The notes beneath the pieces are model-generated. The model saw only the letters and a list, made by a program, of their open reading frames with translations, made no database searches and was not told where the DNA came from. A stretch of DNA of 64,000 nt from Microbacterium pseudoresistens. Lineage in GTDB: Bacteria > Actinomycetota > Actinomycetes > Actinomycetales > Microbacteriaceae. The position numbers and the translations under genes were made by a program. Below are positions 44,995 to 57,834 of the stretch, in pieces; position 1 is the stretch's first letter; each line of letters begins with the position of its first letter. The DNA is taken from NCBI RefSeq assembly GCF_013409745.1, contig NZ_JACCBH010000001.1, forward strand, positions 1,860,001-1,924,000, read 5' to 3'.

Positions 44995-45888
44995 TCAGAA
45001 CGTGTAGTCGACGATCACGGGGGCGTGATCGCTCCACCGCTCGGCGTAGTTCGCCGCCCTGGCGACGGTGTACCCGCCCGCTCGCGCTGCGAGCGACGGC
45101 GTGGCGAGGTGGTAATCGATGCGCCACCCGGTGTCGTTGTCGAACGCCTGCCCGCGCATCGACCACCAGGTGTACGGGCCATCGACCTCTCCATGCGCGG
45201 CGCGCCCGATGTCGACCCAGCCGAGCCCGGTTCCGCCACCCTCCGCCGCATACGGGCGTGTGTCGCTGAGCTGGCCGACCGTGCCCCGTCCGATGCCCTC
45301 CTGCCCGGTCACGGGCTCGCCCGCCGCGCCGACGAAGCGGTCGAAGTAGGCGCGCTCGCGTGCGAGGTACCCGGACTTCTTGACGTTGCCCTTCCAGTTG
45401 CGGATGTCGAGGGGGCGGTGCCCCACGTTGAGATCGCCGGTCACGAGCGCGAGTGCGCTGTCGGCGCCGAGCTGAGCCATCCGCTGTTCCATCGCGTCGA
45501 GGAAGCCCCACTTCGCGACCTGCTTGGGGGTGTCGGCCTCGCCGGTGTGCACATAGGCGCTGACGACCGTGAGCGGAGTGTTGCCGAGGCGCACGTCGGC
45601 CTCGAGCCAGCGACCTCGGGAGTCGACGTCGTCACCCCCGAGGGTCGTGCGCGAGGCGAGGATCGGCACGCGGCTGATGACGGCGACGCCGGCGCGTCCC
45701 TTGGCCGCCGCTTCGTCGTGCACGATCGTCCAGCCCGGGAAGGCCGACTCGAGATGTTCGTCCTGCCCCCGTACCTCTTGCGCCGTGAGAATGTCGACGT
45801 CGGCCGCGTCGAGCCAGGCGTGCATGCCGTTGCGCACCGCCGCCCGGATGCCGTTGACGTTGACCGAGGCGATACGAAGATGGGGCAT
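44995..45888 (-). CDS. xthA: Exodeoxyribonuclease III
   Basis: 297 residues of the EEP nuclease fold. IASVNVNGIRAA, TAQEVRGQDEHL (metal Glu), GDLNVGHRPLDIRNWKGN (catalytic Asp/Asn), and ERWSDHAPVIVDY (catalytic Asp-His). AP endonuclease in base-excision repair. TAGGCT (45895-45900) lies six bases before the ATG, so it is probably leaderless. Confidence 0.95.
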   Translation of the reverse strand: MPHLRIASVNVNGIRAAVRNGMHAWLDAADVDILTAQEVRGQDEHLESAFPGWTIVHDEAAAKGRAGVAVISRVPILASRTTLGGDDVDSRGRWLEADVRLGNTPLTVVSAYVHTGEADTPKQVAKWGFLDAMEQRMAQLGADSALALVTGDLNVGHRPLDIRNWKGNVKKSGYLARERAYFDRFVGAAGEPVTGQEGIGRGTVGQLSDTRPYAAEGGGTGLGWVDIGRAAHGEVDGPYTWWSMRGQAFDNDTGWRIDYHLATPSLAARAGGYTVARAANYAERWSDHAPVIVDYTF

Positions 45889-45897
45889 GCATCAAGC

Positions 45898-47106
45898 CTA
45901 ACGAGACCCGCCGACATCCTCCCGGCCGCGGGTGAGGGCGGCCACGAGCCGCCGGGGCGACGCGGTGTCGGGGCTCGTCGACGTCGGCGGATTGTCGAGG
46001 AGCGAGGAGAGCTCCGACCCCGCCGCTCGCACCGCGCGTCGTGCGCGCCAGCGGCGGTGCCACGGCGCCCGATCGAGCCCGCGACGGGCATCGCGCAGGC
46101 GGATCCGCGCTGCCAGCACCAGAGCCTGGTGCTCGACCTCAGCGCGGTCGTCGTCGCTCTGCGTCAGCATCGGCAGATCACGATCCTGTGCGGTGACGGC
46201 GATCCACGCGGCCGCTACGAGCATGACGACGCCGTTCACGCGGAACCAGAGCAGCAGTCCGACGAAGATCGCGAAGGTCGCCAGCAGCGGGTTGTTCGGT
46301 GTGTGGCTGAGCAGCAGACCGGCGCCCAGCTGCAGCACCGTCATCGCCCCGCCGCCCAGCAGCGCGCCCGGTGCGATTGTGCGCCAGCGCAGTGCGGTGC
46401 CCGTCAAGAACCGCACCATCATCGCCAGGGCGGTCGATAGCAGGATGAACGACACCACCACGGTCCCGAACCGGATGCCGATGTTCACCGAGCTCGAGCC
46501 GGCGTCCCAGCCCAGTTGGCTGAGCACCCAGCTCAGCAGCGCCGCGCTGCCGTAGCTCAGGATCGACCCGAGGATGAGGGCGACCCCGAAGATCAGCGCG
46601 GCCACGAGATCGCGCAGCTTCAGGAGCAGATAGCTGCGCCGATCGGGCGGCAGGCCGAACATGTCGCGCACCGCGCGGCGCGAGAAGGTGACCCAGCCGA
46701 TCGCGGTCCAGATCACCGCGCCGAGGGCGATGAGACCGGTGATGCTCAGCACGCCGGTCGTGCCGACCGCGATCTCCTGCGCCTGCTCGGGGGTCACCAG
46801 TCCGTGCTCCTCGGCGATGAGGCCGGGGATGTAGCCGTTGATGATCCGGATCAGTGCCTCGACCGCACTCGGGCTGGCGCCGAGCCAGAGGCCGGCGATC
46901 GCGAACGCGAGATAGATCGCGGCGAAGATCGCGAACAGTGCCTGATAGCTGACGCCGGCGGCGAGGAGGAAGCCGTTGTTCTGCAGGAAATGCCGCCACA
47001 CCCGGACGGGGAACAGCGCGAGCGTGCGCTGGGTCAGGGCCGTCGCGCGCTCCACGGCGACGTCGAGACGGCCGGTGTCGCGGTCATCGGCATCCGGATC
47101 GGCCAC
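45898..47106 (-). CDS. YihY/BrkB family inner-membrane protein
   Basis: 402 residues from a GTG. Five or six membrane helices between about 40 and 300: FLLAAGVSYQALFAIFAAI, a GVLSITGLIALGAVIWTAIG segment, LRDLVAALIFGVALILGSI, and ATFAIFVGLLLWFRVNGVV. The amphipathic N-terminus and a C-terminal cytoplasmic tail are normal for the family. Function debated (once called RNase BN). Downstream of sdhB on the same strand, 24 bp away. Confidence 0.9.
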   Translation of the reverse strand: MADPDADDRDTGRLDVAVERATALTQRTLALFPVRVWRHFLQNNGFLLAAGVSYQALFAIFAAIYLAFAIAGLWLGASPSAVEALIRIINGYIPGLIAEEHGLVTPEQAQEIAVGTTGVLSITGLIALGAVIWTAIGWVTFSRRAVRDMFGLPPDRRSYLLLKLRDLVAALIFGVALILGSILSYGSAALLSWVLSQLGWDAGSSSVNIGIRFGTVVVSFILLSTALAMMVRFLTGTALRWRTIAPGALLGGGAMTVLQLGAGLLLSHTPNNPLLATFAIFVGLLLWFRVNGVVMLVAAAWIAVTAQDRDLPMLTQSDDDRAEVEHQALVLAARIRLRDARRGLDRAPWHRRWRARRAVRAAGSELSSLLDNPPTSTSPDTASPRRLVAALTRGREDVGGSR

Positions 47107-47130
47107 GCCCCCACCTCATCTCGCGGGCGG

Positions 47131-47912
47131 TCAGCGTCCGCCGCGCAGCACCGCCTGCTTCACCTCGGCGATGGCTTTGGTGACCTCGATGCCTCGGGGG
47201 CACGCCTCCGTGCAGTTGAAGGTCGTGCGGCAGCGCCACACGCCCTCTTTGTCGTTGAGGATGTCGAGGCGCACGTCGGCGTTGTCGTCGCGCGAGTCGA
47301 AGATGAACCGGTGCGCGTTCACGATCGCCGCCGGGCCGAAGTACTGCCCGTCGGTCCAGAACACCGGGCACGACGAGGTGCACGCCGCGCACAGGATGCA
47401 CTTGGTGGTGTCGTCGAAGATCGCACGGTCGGCGATCGACTGGATGCGCTCCTTGCCCTTCTCGGGCGTGGTGTTCGCGACGAGGAACGGCTGCACCTCG
47501 CGGTAGGAGGCGAAGAACGGCTCCATGTCGACGATGAGGTCCTTCTCCAGCGGCAGGCCCTTGATCGCCTCGACGTAGATCGGCTTGGAGATGTCGAGAT
47601 CCTTGATGAGGGTCTTGCAGGCCAGGCGGTTGCGGCCGTTGATGCGCATCGCATCCGATCCGCAGATGCCGTGCGCGCACGAGCGGCGGAAGGACAGTGA
47701 GCCGTCGACCTCCCACTTGATCTTGTGCAGCGCGTCGAGCACGCGGTCGGTGGCGTACATCTCCACGTCGTAGTCGACCCAGTGCGGCTCGGCATCGACC
47801 TCGGGGTCGAACCGGCGGATGATGAAGGTCACCAGGTAGGACTGCACGCCGCTGTCGTTCGCGACGTCGGCTCCGGGCGTCTCCTCGACGGCCTCAACCA
47901 CGGCGTTCGACA

Positions 47913-47913
<1 letters not shown>
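47131..47913 (-). CDS. sdhB: Succinate dehydrogenase iron-sulfur subunit
   Basis: 260 residues. The [2Fe-2S] domain has SCAHGICGSDAM and a second Cys in RLACKTL; the C-terminal ferredoxin domain has CILCAACTSSCPVFW and FNCTEACPRGIEV for the [4Fe-4S] and [3Fe-4S] clusters. It passes electrons from SdhA to quinone. ATG overlaps the sdhA stop (TGATG). Confidence 0.97.
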
Positions 47914-49718
<1,805 letters not shown>

Positions 49719-49744
49719 TCTCGTATGCCTATCTATCTCGTCGC

Positions 49745-50203
49745 TCAGTTGCCTATGGCCAGGCAGGCTTCCCACATCGAGCCGTCCTCGAGGACGCCGT
49801 TGCAGGGATCGAAGGTGAACACCACCAGCGTGCCCAGCACGATCAGAAGCGCGGCGGCCAGACCCAGGGCCCACACGAGCGCCTTGCGGACGCCGGGATG
49901 GGTGACGTAGTCGTTCACGACCGTGCGCATGCCGTTGGCGCCGTGGATGAGCGCCAGCCAGAGCATCAGCACATCCCACCACTGCCAGAACGGGTTGGCG
50001 AACTTTCCGGCGACGAAGGCGAAGTCCAGCGCGTGGATGCCTTCGCCGAGCATGAGGTTCACGAACAGGTGGCCGAAGATCAGCACGACCAGAACGACGC
50101 CGGAGGCGCGCATGAAGATCCAGCCCCACTTCTCGAGGTTCACGCCGCGACGACGGCGTGCGGGGGTCGCGGCCGGGACCTGGAGCTGTGCCTGGGCGGA
50201 CAT
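49745..50203 (-). CDS. sdhD: Succinate dehydrogenase hydrophobic membrane anchor
   Basis: 152 residues, three membrane helices ([59 protein letters not shown]). The His in LIFGHLF and in ALIHGANG are heme/quinone-site candidates. N-terminus rich in basic residues ([10 protein letters not shown]). ATG overlaps the sdhC stop (TGATG). Confidence 0.92.
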   Translation of the reverse strand: MSAQAQLQVPAATPARRRRGVNLEKWGWIFMRASGVVLVVLIFGHLFVNLMLGEGIHALDFAFVAGKFANPFWQWWDVLMLWLALIHGANGMRTVVNDYVTHPGVRKALVWALGLAAALLIVLGTLVVFTFDPCNGVLEDGSMWEACLAIGN

Positions 50204-50631
50204 CAGTGCGAACCTCCGGAGAAGACGTTGATGAGATGGCGCGGCACGAACCCGGCCAGCAGCACGAGCCATACGCCGATGACGCACCAGAACATCTGCC
50301 GCTGATAGCGGGCGCCCTTCGACCACAGGTCGACGAGGATGATGCGCAGGCCGTTGAGCGCGTGGAAGGCGATCGCCGCCACGAGCACGACCTCTCCGAT
50401 GCCCATGAGCGGGTTCTTGTACGTGCCCAGCACGGCGTCGTACGCCTCGGGGGAGACCCGGATGAGCGCCGTGTCGAGCACGTGCACGAGGAGGAAGAAG
50501 AAGATGGCGATGCCGGTGATGCGGTGGAACACCCACGACCACATGCCCTCGCGTCCGCGGTACAGCGTGCCCCGGGGCGTTCTGGACGTGGTCTCCGATA
50601 CGGACGGTGTCAAGCGTGTGCCTGCGGACAC
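50203..50631 (-). CDS. sdhC: Succinate dehydrogenase cytochrome b556 subunit
   Basis: 142 residues from a GTG with GGGAGG seven bases upstream. [22 protein letters not shown] is the conserved first helix with heme His, and [18 protein letters not shown] the second. First gene of sdhCDAB. A leader of about 93 bases and a TAGGAT -10 box (50731-50736) with an adjacent palindrome precede it. Confidence 0.94.
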   Translation of the reverse strand: MSAGTRLTPSVSETTSRTPRGTLYRGREGMWSWVFHRITGIAIFFFLLVHVLDTALIRVSPEAYDAVLGTYKNPLMGIGEVVLVAAIAFHALNGLRIILVDLWSKGARYQRQMFWCVIGVWLVLLAGFVPRHLINVFSGGSH

Positions 50632-50730
50632 GGTCGTCCTCCCTGGTCGAAGCGAGGTCGGTGCGCGCGCGAAGGCGCATCCGATCGCTCCCATCCTATT
50701 CCCAGGTGGAGAGTGCGGGCGAGGAAGGGC

Positions 50731-50736
50731 ATCCTA
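50731..50736 (-). promoter_or_regulatory. -10 box of the sdh operon
   Basis: TAGGAT on the minus strand, about 100 bases before the sdhC start codon. Confidence 0.5.
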
Positions 50737-50740
50737 AGTG

Positions 50741-50754
50741 TCTCGATGTCGAGA
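50741..50754. promoter_or_regulatory. Palindrome TCTCGA-TG-TCGAGA upstream of the sdh -10 box
   Basis: Perfect 6-2-6 inverted repeat, four bases upstream of the sdh -10 box and overlapping a second palindrome AGATATCT (50752-50759). Its place between -10 and -35 positions suits a repressor. The regulator is not identified. Confidence 0.55.
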
Positions 50755-50825
50755 TATCTGCGCCTGTGGATAACTGGAGAGCGCGAGGATCGAACGGCGA
50801 AAGGGGCGGCGGATACCCTGGGGGG

Positions 50826-51941
50826 ATGCGCGAACCCATCGACGACTTCTACGCGATCATCCCCGCCGGCGGGATCGGCAGCAGGCTCTGGCCGCTGTCG
50901 CGCGCGGATGCGCCCAAGTTCCTGCACGATCTCACCGGATCGGGGCGGTCGCTGCTGCGCGACACCTGGGACCGGCTGGAGCCGCTGACCGGTCCTGACC
51001 GGATCGCGGTGGTCACCGGGCGCGCGCACCGCGCCGCCGTCGAGGAGCAGCTGCCCGGCATCGACGACCGCAACGTGATCCTCGAGTCCGAGCCGCGAGA
51101 GTCGGCCGCGGCCATCGGGCTCGCGGCCGCCATCCTGCACCGACGCGACCCCGACGTGGTGGTCGGCTCGTTCAGCGCCGACCACGTCATCCGCGGCACG
51201 CGCGTGTTCGAGTTCGCCGTGCGCGACGCCGTCGAGGTGGCCAAAGAAGGCTACATCTGCACGATCGGCATCGCGCCGACCGAGCCCGCCGTCGGCTTCG
51301 GGTACATCAAGCGCGGCGGCGAACTCGTCGTCGACGGTGCGCGCGAGGCGGCCCTCGTGGAGCGCTTCGTGGAGAAGCCCGACCTTCAGACGGCGAAGGA
51401 GTACCTCGCCGAGCGCACCTACCTGTGGAACGCGGGCATGTTCATCAGCCGCGCCGATGTGCTGCTGCAGGAGCTGGAGATGCACCAGCCCGCCCTGCAC
51501 GCGGGGCTCATGGAGCTCGCCGAGGCGTGGGACGACCGCGAGCGGCGGGGCCCCGCGGTCGACCGCATCTGGCCCTCGTTGCCGAAGATCGCGATCGACT
51601 ACGCCGTCGCCGAGCCGGCGGCCGAGCGCGGCCGCCTCGCCGTGGTGCCCGGGCACTTCGACTGGGACGACGTGGGCGATTTCGCGTCGCTCACCAAGCT
51701 CATCTCCAACGGGCGCAAGAACGACCTCGCCGTGCTCGGGCCGCGCGCGCGGGTGCTCAGCGATGCCGCCAGCGGGATCCTCGTGAGCCAGACCTCTCGC
51801 GTGATCAGCCTCATCGGCGTGAAGGACATCGTCGTCGTCGACACCCCGGATGCGCTTCTGGTCACAACGACCGAGCATGCGCAGCGCGTGAAGGGCGTGG
51901 TCGAGTCGCTCAAGCTCACCGGCCGAGGCGACGTGCTCTGA
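50826..51941 (+). CDS. manC: Mannose-1-phosphate guanylyltransferase
   Basis: 371 residues. Nucleotidyltransferase signature IIPAGGIGSRLWPLSR, GSFSADHVI and the FVEKPD motif; DWDDVGDFASL is near the C-terminus. It makes GDP-mannose for glycans such as lipomannan or exopolysaccharide. Single-domain form without a phosphomannose isomerase extension. TACCCT (50814-50819) sits six bases before the ATG (leaderless). Confidence 0.93.
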   Translation: MREPIDDFYAIIPAGGIGSRLWPLSRADAPKFLHDLTGSGRSLLRDTWDRLEPLTGPDRIAVVTGRAHRAAVEEQLPGIDDRNVILESEPRESAAAIGLAAAILHRRDPDVVVGSFSADHVIRGTRVFEFAVRDAVEVAKEGYICTIGIAPTEPAVGFGYIKRGGELVVDGAREAALVERFVEKPDLQTAKEYLAERTYLWNAGMFISRADVLLQELEMHQPALHAGLMELAEAWDDRERRGPAVDRIWPSLPKIAIDYAVAEPAAERGRLAVVPGHFDWDDVGDFASLTKLISNGRKNDLAVLGPRARVLSDAASGILVSQTSRVISLIGVKDIVVVDTPDALLVTTTEHAQRVKGVVESLKLTGRGDVL

Positions 51942-52130
51942 GCCGGTTCCGCGCGCCGAAGTAGGCGCGGGAGCGCCCATCGTGCTCATGCGAGCACGCC
52001 CGCCCAGGCGTTGGTTTCAGGTTGATAACCATTCCCGAAGGCCACCATGCGCGCAGGTGCGCGCAGACGTCACAATCGGTAACTTTGAGCGATCCGCGAT
52101 GGTCGCGGGTTCGTTCAGGGGAGGCAAGAG
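51942..52130. promoter_or_regulatory. Leader and promoter region of the nucleoside operon
   Basis: 189-bp gap. It has TAACTT (52080-52085) as a possible -10 box, a palindrome GGTTGATAACC (52020-52030) and two copies of the self-complementary octamer TGCGCGCA (52048-52055, 52058-52065) separated by GG. GGGGAGG lies before the TTG start. No gene seen. Confidence 0.4.
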
Positions 52131-53231
52131 TTGACCATCTCTACCACCAAGAAGCTCGCCGGCATCACCGTCGCCGCGGGCGTGATCGCCGCTCTCGCCG
52201 GATGCGGCGCGGCACCCGAGAGCAACGGCGGATCGGCCGGCGGCGGAGAAGCCGCGACCGACTTCCTTCCGTGCATGGTCTCGGACGCCGGCGGGTTCGA
52301 TGACAAGTCCTTCAACCAGCTCGGCTACGAGGGGCTGCTCGAGGCGGGCGACGACCTCGGCGTCACGCCGATCACCGTCGAGTCCAAGGACGAGTCCGAG
52401 TACGCGGGCAACATCTCCAGCCTCATCGACCAGAACTGCAACCTGATCGTCACGGTCGGCTTCCTCCTGGCCCCCGCAGCGGCCGAGGCGGCCGAGGCCA
52501 ACCCCGACGTCGAGTTCGTCTCGATCGACGACATGGTCGACACCGACGGCGACGGCAAGACCGACTCCGAGAACGTCAAGCCGCTCGTGTACGACACGGC
52601 GCAGTCGGCGTTCCTCGCCGGATACGCCGCGGCGGCGTACAGCACGACCGGCAAGGTCGGCACGTTCGGCGGCATCAACATTCCCACGGTGTCCGTGTTC
52701 ATGGACGGCTTCAAGCAGGGCGTCGAGTACTTCAACGCACAGAACAGCGGCAGCGTGCAGGTGATCGGCTGGGACGGCTCCGACGGCGTGTTCACCGGTG
52801 GGTTCGACGCCAACCAGGATGCGATCAACGCCGCGCAGGGCATCGTCGACCAGGGTGTCGACGTGCTGCTGCCCGTGGGCGGCCCGATCTACCAGAGCGC
52901 CGCATCGGTCATCCGCGATTCCGGTCGCGACATCGCGCTCGTCGGCGTCGACGCCGACGTCTACGAATCCGACCCGTCGGTGGCCGAGCTGATGCTCACC
53001 TCGATCCGCAAGGGCATGGACGTCTCCGTCAAGGAGGTCGTCGAGGCCGCGGCCAAGGGCGAGTTCGACGGTTCGCCCTACATCGGCACGCTGGAGAACG
53101 GCGGCGTCAGCCTCGCTCCGTTCCACGACTTCGAGTCGAAGGTTCCCGCGGGTCTGAAGGACGAGATCGAGAAGATCAAGGCCGGCATCATCGACGGCTC
53201 GATCCCGGTCGCGTCGTACCTCACTTCCTGA
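52131..53231 (+). CDS. BMP-family nucleoside-binding lipoprotein
   Basis: 366 residues from a TTG start, with GGGGAGG about nine bases ahead. Signal peptide and lipobox ALAG-Cys25. Mature fold is PF02608 (Bmp/Med): ACMVSDAGGFDDKSFNQLG-like motif (here LPCMVSDAGGFDDKSFN), GTFGGINIPTVSVFMDGF and GVDADVYESDPSV. It delivers purine or other nucleosides to the downstream importer. A strong terminator separates it from the ATPase gene. Confidence 0.94.
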   Translation: MTISTTKKLAGITVAAGVIAALAGCGAAPESNGGSAGGGEAATDFLPCMVSDAGGFDDKSFNQLGYEGLLEAGDDLGVTPITVESKDESEYAGNISSLIDQNCNLIVTVGFLLAPAAAEAAEANPDVEFVSIDDMVDTDGDGKTDSENVKPLVYDTAQSAFLAGYAAAAYSTTGKVGTFGGINIPTVSVFMDGFKQGVEYFNAQNSGSVQVIGWDGSDGVFTGGFDANQDAINAAQGIVDQGVDVLLPVGGPIYQSAASVIRDSGRDIALVGVDADVYESDPSVAELMLTSIRKGMDVSVKEVVEAAAKGEFDGSPYIGTLENGGVSLAPFHDFESKVPAGLKDEIEKIKAGIIDGSIPVASYLTS

Positions 53232-53241
53232 TCGAAGACAC

Positions 53242-53272
53242 AAGCGGGGAGGCCATGGCGGCCTCCCCGCTT
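53242..53272 (+). terminator. Terminator between BMP lipoprotein and ABC ATPase
   Basis: 13-bp perfect stem AAGCGGGGAGGCC (53242-53254) with 53260-53272, five-base loop, then TCTTCG. It should reduce read-through from the lipoprotein gene into the ATPase gene, which has its own -10 box 49 bp further on. Confidence 0.85.
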
Positions 53273-53332
53273 TCTTCGTGTCGTCGGTGACGCAACCTGT
53301 CCATGACCACACCCGGTGAATAGGATCGGCCC

Positions 53333-54849
<1,517 letters not shown>

Positions 54850-54853
<4 letters not shown>

Positions 54854-56136
54854 GCGCCACCGCGACCACCACGGAAGACCTCGAGCGGGCGCCGGAGCCC
54901 TCGCGCTGGAACGTCGCGCTGCGGGAGATCTCGCAGAGCAACGGCCTGGTGATCCTGCTCGCCGTCGTGCTCTCGTTCGTGATCGGCGGCATCATGATCG
55001 CCGCGACCGACAAGGGCGTGCAGCAGGCGGCGGGCTACTTCTTCGCCCGCCCGACCGACACGCTCGGCGCCATCTGGGATGCCGTGGCCGGCGCGTACAC
55101 CGCGCTGTTCCGCGGGTCGATCTTCAACTACGAGGCGGCCACGTTCGAGCGCGCGATCCGCCCGTTCACCGAGACGCTCACGTTCGCGACGCCGCTGATC
55201 GCGGCGGGTCTCGGAGTTGCTCTCGCCTTCCGCATCGGCATGTTCAACATCGGTGGTCGCGGACAGATGCTCGTGGCGGCCTCGGCCGCCGGCTGGGTCG
55301 GCTTCGCGGTCGACCTGCCCTGGGGGCTGCACATGCTCATCGCCCTCGTCGTGGGCATCGCCGCCGGCGCGATCTGGGGCGGGATCGTCGGTCTGCTCAA
55401 AGCCAAGACCGGCGCGCACGAGGTGATCGTCACGATCATGCTCAACTACGTCGCCTACTACCTCGTGTCGTGGATGCTGCGCACCCCCGGCCTGCTGCAG
55501 GCGCCCGGATCGAGCAACCCGAAGTCGCCGGCGATGAAGGAGACGGCCGTCTTCCCGCCGCTGCTCGGCGACCGGTTCAACCTCAACGCCGGGTTCATCC
55601 TCGTCATCCTCGCCACGGTGCTGGTCTGGTGGATCCTCAGCCGTTCCAGCCTTGGATTCCGCTTCCGCGCGGTGGGTGAGAACCCGCATGCCGCGCGCAC
55701 GGCGGGCATCGACGTCAACCGGATGTACATCGTGGGCATGCTGCTGGCCGGAGGCCTGGTGGGCCTGGCCGGCGTCAACCAGGTGCTCGGCGCGTCGACG
55801 ACCGGCGTCACCTCGGGGGTGGATGCGGGGATCGGCTTCGACGCGATCACCGTCGCCCTGCTCGGACGCTCCACGCCGTGGGGCACGTTCGCCGCCGGCC
55901 TGCTGTTCGGCGCCCTCAAGGCGGGCAGCTTCACGATGAAGGCCGCCGAGCAGATCCCGCTCGAGATCGTCACCGTCGTGCAGTCGTTCATCGTTCTGTT
56001 CATCGCGGCGCCTCCGCTCGTGCGAGCGATCTTCTTCCTGCCGTCGCCGGAGCGCACCCGGCGGCGCGAGGCGCGCAGACGGAAGAAGCAGTTGCGCGCC
56101 GACGTGATCGCGGCGACCGAGGAGGCAGCACGATGA
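54850..56136 (+). CDS. Nucleoside ABC importer permease 1
   Basis: 428 residues of the branched-chain/ribose (BPD_transp_2) type with about ten helices. LAFRIGMFNIGGRGQMLVAA and FRAVGENPHAARTAGIDV are conserved in nucleoside-type permeases. Basic C-terminus (RRREARRRKKQLR). ATG overlaps the ATPase stop; its own stop overlaps permease 2 (ATGA). Confidence 0.94.
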
Positions 56137-57419
56137 GCGGCGTTCTGAGCGCACCCGAGACGCCGGTGCCCACGGTCGCGCCCGTCGTCGTTCCGCGTAA
56201 CTGGAAGACGCCCGTCGTACTCGTGGTGTTCAGCGTGCTGTTCGCGCTCGTCGTGCTCATCGCGCATCGCCGCGGCGAGACGACGTTCCGGCTGTCCACC
56301 GGGTCGGATGCCGTGGTGCTGCCCGACTTCGTCGTGCCCGTGGCAGTGACGGCGTGGGTGAGCATCGTCGCCTCGGTGCTGCTGACGGCGCTGGCCGCCT
56401 GGTATGCGTACGGCCGCCGCCGCGTGCCGCTGTGGCTCATCTCGCTGTACATTCTCGTGATCGTTTTCGGGTTCCTCGCCTGGGCCGCAGCGGGTAAGAC
56501 TCTGCCCATCCCCGGCCTGCTGGCGGGATCGCTCGCCCTGGCCGTGCCGCTCATCTACGGCGCCCTGGGCGGCGTGATCGGCGAGCGCGTGGGCGTGGTG
56601 AACATCGCGATCGAGAGCCAGCTGCTCGGCGGCGCGTTCTGCGCGGCCGTCGTGGCGACCCTGACCGGCTCGCCGACGCTCGGACTGCTGGCGGCGATGG
56701 TCGCCGGAGCGGCCGTGGGCGCGGTGCTGGCGGCGTTCGCGATCGTGTACTTCGTCGAGCAGGTCATCATCGGCGTCGTACTGAACGTGCTCGTGGCGGG
56801 CCTCACCAGCTTCCTGTACTCGCAGGTGCTGCAGCCGAACGCCGCGACGCTGAACACGCCGCCGCGCTTCGACCGGCTGCCCATCCCGCTGCTCAGCGAC
56901 ATCCCGATCATCGGGCCGGTGTTCTTCCGGCAGACGTTCCTCGTGTACCTGATGTACGCGCTGATCGTCATCGTCTCCATCGCGATGTTCCGCACGCGGT
57001 GGGGTCTGCGGATGCGCGCGGTCGGAGAGCACCCCAAGGCCGCCGACACCGTCGGCATCGATGTGGGGCGCACCCGCTTCGTCAACGTCATGATCGCCGG
57101 TGCGATCGCGGGCGCGGGCGGCACCGTGTTCACCGTGGGCAACGGCATCGCCTTCAACCAGGAGATGACGGCGGGTGCGGGATATATCGCGCTGGCCGCC
57201 GTGATCTTCGGCCAGTGGCATCCGATCAAGGCGACGCTCGCGGCGCTGCTGTTCGGCTTCGCGTCGAACCTGCAGAACACCCTCAAGGTCGTCGGATCGC
57301 CGGTGCCGAGCGAGTTCATGCTCATGCTGCCGTACCTCGTGACGATCTTCGTCGTCGCGGGGGTCGTCGGAAAGTCGCGGGCGCCCGCGGCCGACGGCAT
57401 CCCGTACATCAAGTCCTGA
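56133..57419 (+). CDS. Nucleoside ABC importer permease 2
   Basis: 428 residues. About ten membrane helices; GVIGERVGVVNIAIESQLLGGA and MRAVGEHPKAADTVGIDVGRTR are the permease-2 equivalents of the partner motifs. The two permeases presumably form a heterodimer. Seventeen bases separate it from cdd, keeping uptake and salvage together. Confidence 0.94.
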   Translation: MSGVLSAPETPVPTVAPVVVPRNWKTPVVLVVFSVLFALVVLIAHRRGETTFRLSTGSDAVVLPDFVVPVAVTAWVSIVASVLLTALAAWYAYGRRRVPLWLISLYILVIVFGFLAWAAAGKTLPIPGLLAGSLALAVPLIYGALGGVIGERVGVVNIAIESQLLGGAFCAAVVATLTGSPTLGLLAAMVAGAAVGAVLAAFAIVYFVEQVIIGVVLNVLVAGLTSFLYSQVLQPNAATLNTPPRFDRLPIPLLSDIPIIGPVFFRQTFLVYLMYALIVIVSIAMFRTRWGLRMRAVGEHPKAADTVGIDVGRTRFVNVMIAGAIAGAGGTVFTVGNGIAFNQEMTAGAGYIALAAVIFGQWHPIKATLAALLFGFASNLQNTLKVVGSPVPSEFMLMLPYLVTIFVVAGVVGKSRAPAADGIPYIKS

Positions 57420-57435
57420 TCGTGTGAGGAGCGAG

Positions 57436-57834
57436 ATGACCGACATCGACTGGGACGAGCTGCGTCAGGTCGCCACCGACGCCATGCAGCACGCCTACGC
57501 CCCGTATTCGCGCTACCGGGTGGGGGCCTCGGCGCTCGTGGGCGATGGGCGGATCGTGTCGGGCTGCAACGTCGAGAACGCCTCGTACGGCGTCGGCCTG
57601 TGCGCCGAGTGCGCCCTCGTGGGCGATCTGCACATGTCCGGCGGCGGCCAGCTCGTCGCCTTCGTCTGCGTGAACGGTGAGGGCGAGACGATCATGCCGT
57701 GCGGCCGGTGCCGCCAGCTGCTGTTCGAGCATGCGATGCCGGGGATGCTGCTGGAGACCGTGTCGGGTATCCGCACGATCGACGAGGTGCTGCCCGACGC
57801 GTTCGGGCCGCGCGATCTGGAGGAGGTGCGATGA
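57436..57834 (+). CDS. cdd: Cytidine deaminase
   Basis: 132 residues. Zinc site LCAECAL (Cys and catalytic Glu) and PCGRCRQ (two Cys); YAPYSRYRVGASAL opens the fold and NVENASYG contacts the ribose. Tetrameric short class. Converts (deoxy)cytidine to (deoxy)uridine. ATG at 57436 with GAGGAGCG ahead; stop overlaps deoA (ATGA). Confidence 0.96.
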   Translation: MTDIDWDELRQVATDAMQHAYAPYSRYRVGASALVGDGRIVSGCNVENASYGVGLCAECALVGDLHMSGGGQLVAFVCVNGEGETIMPCGRCRQLLFEHAMPGMLLETVSGIRTIDEVLPDAFGPRDLEEVR

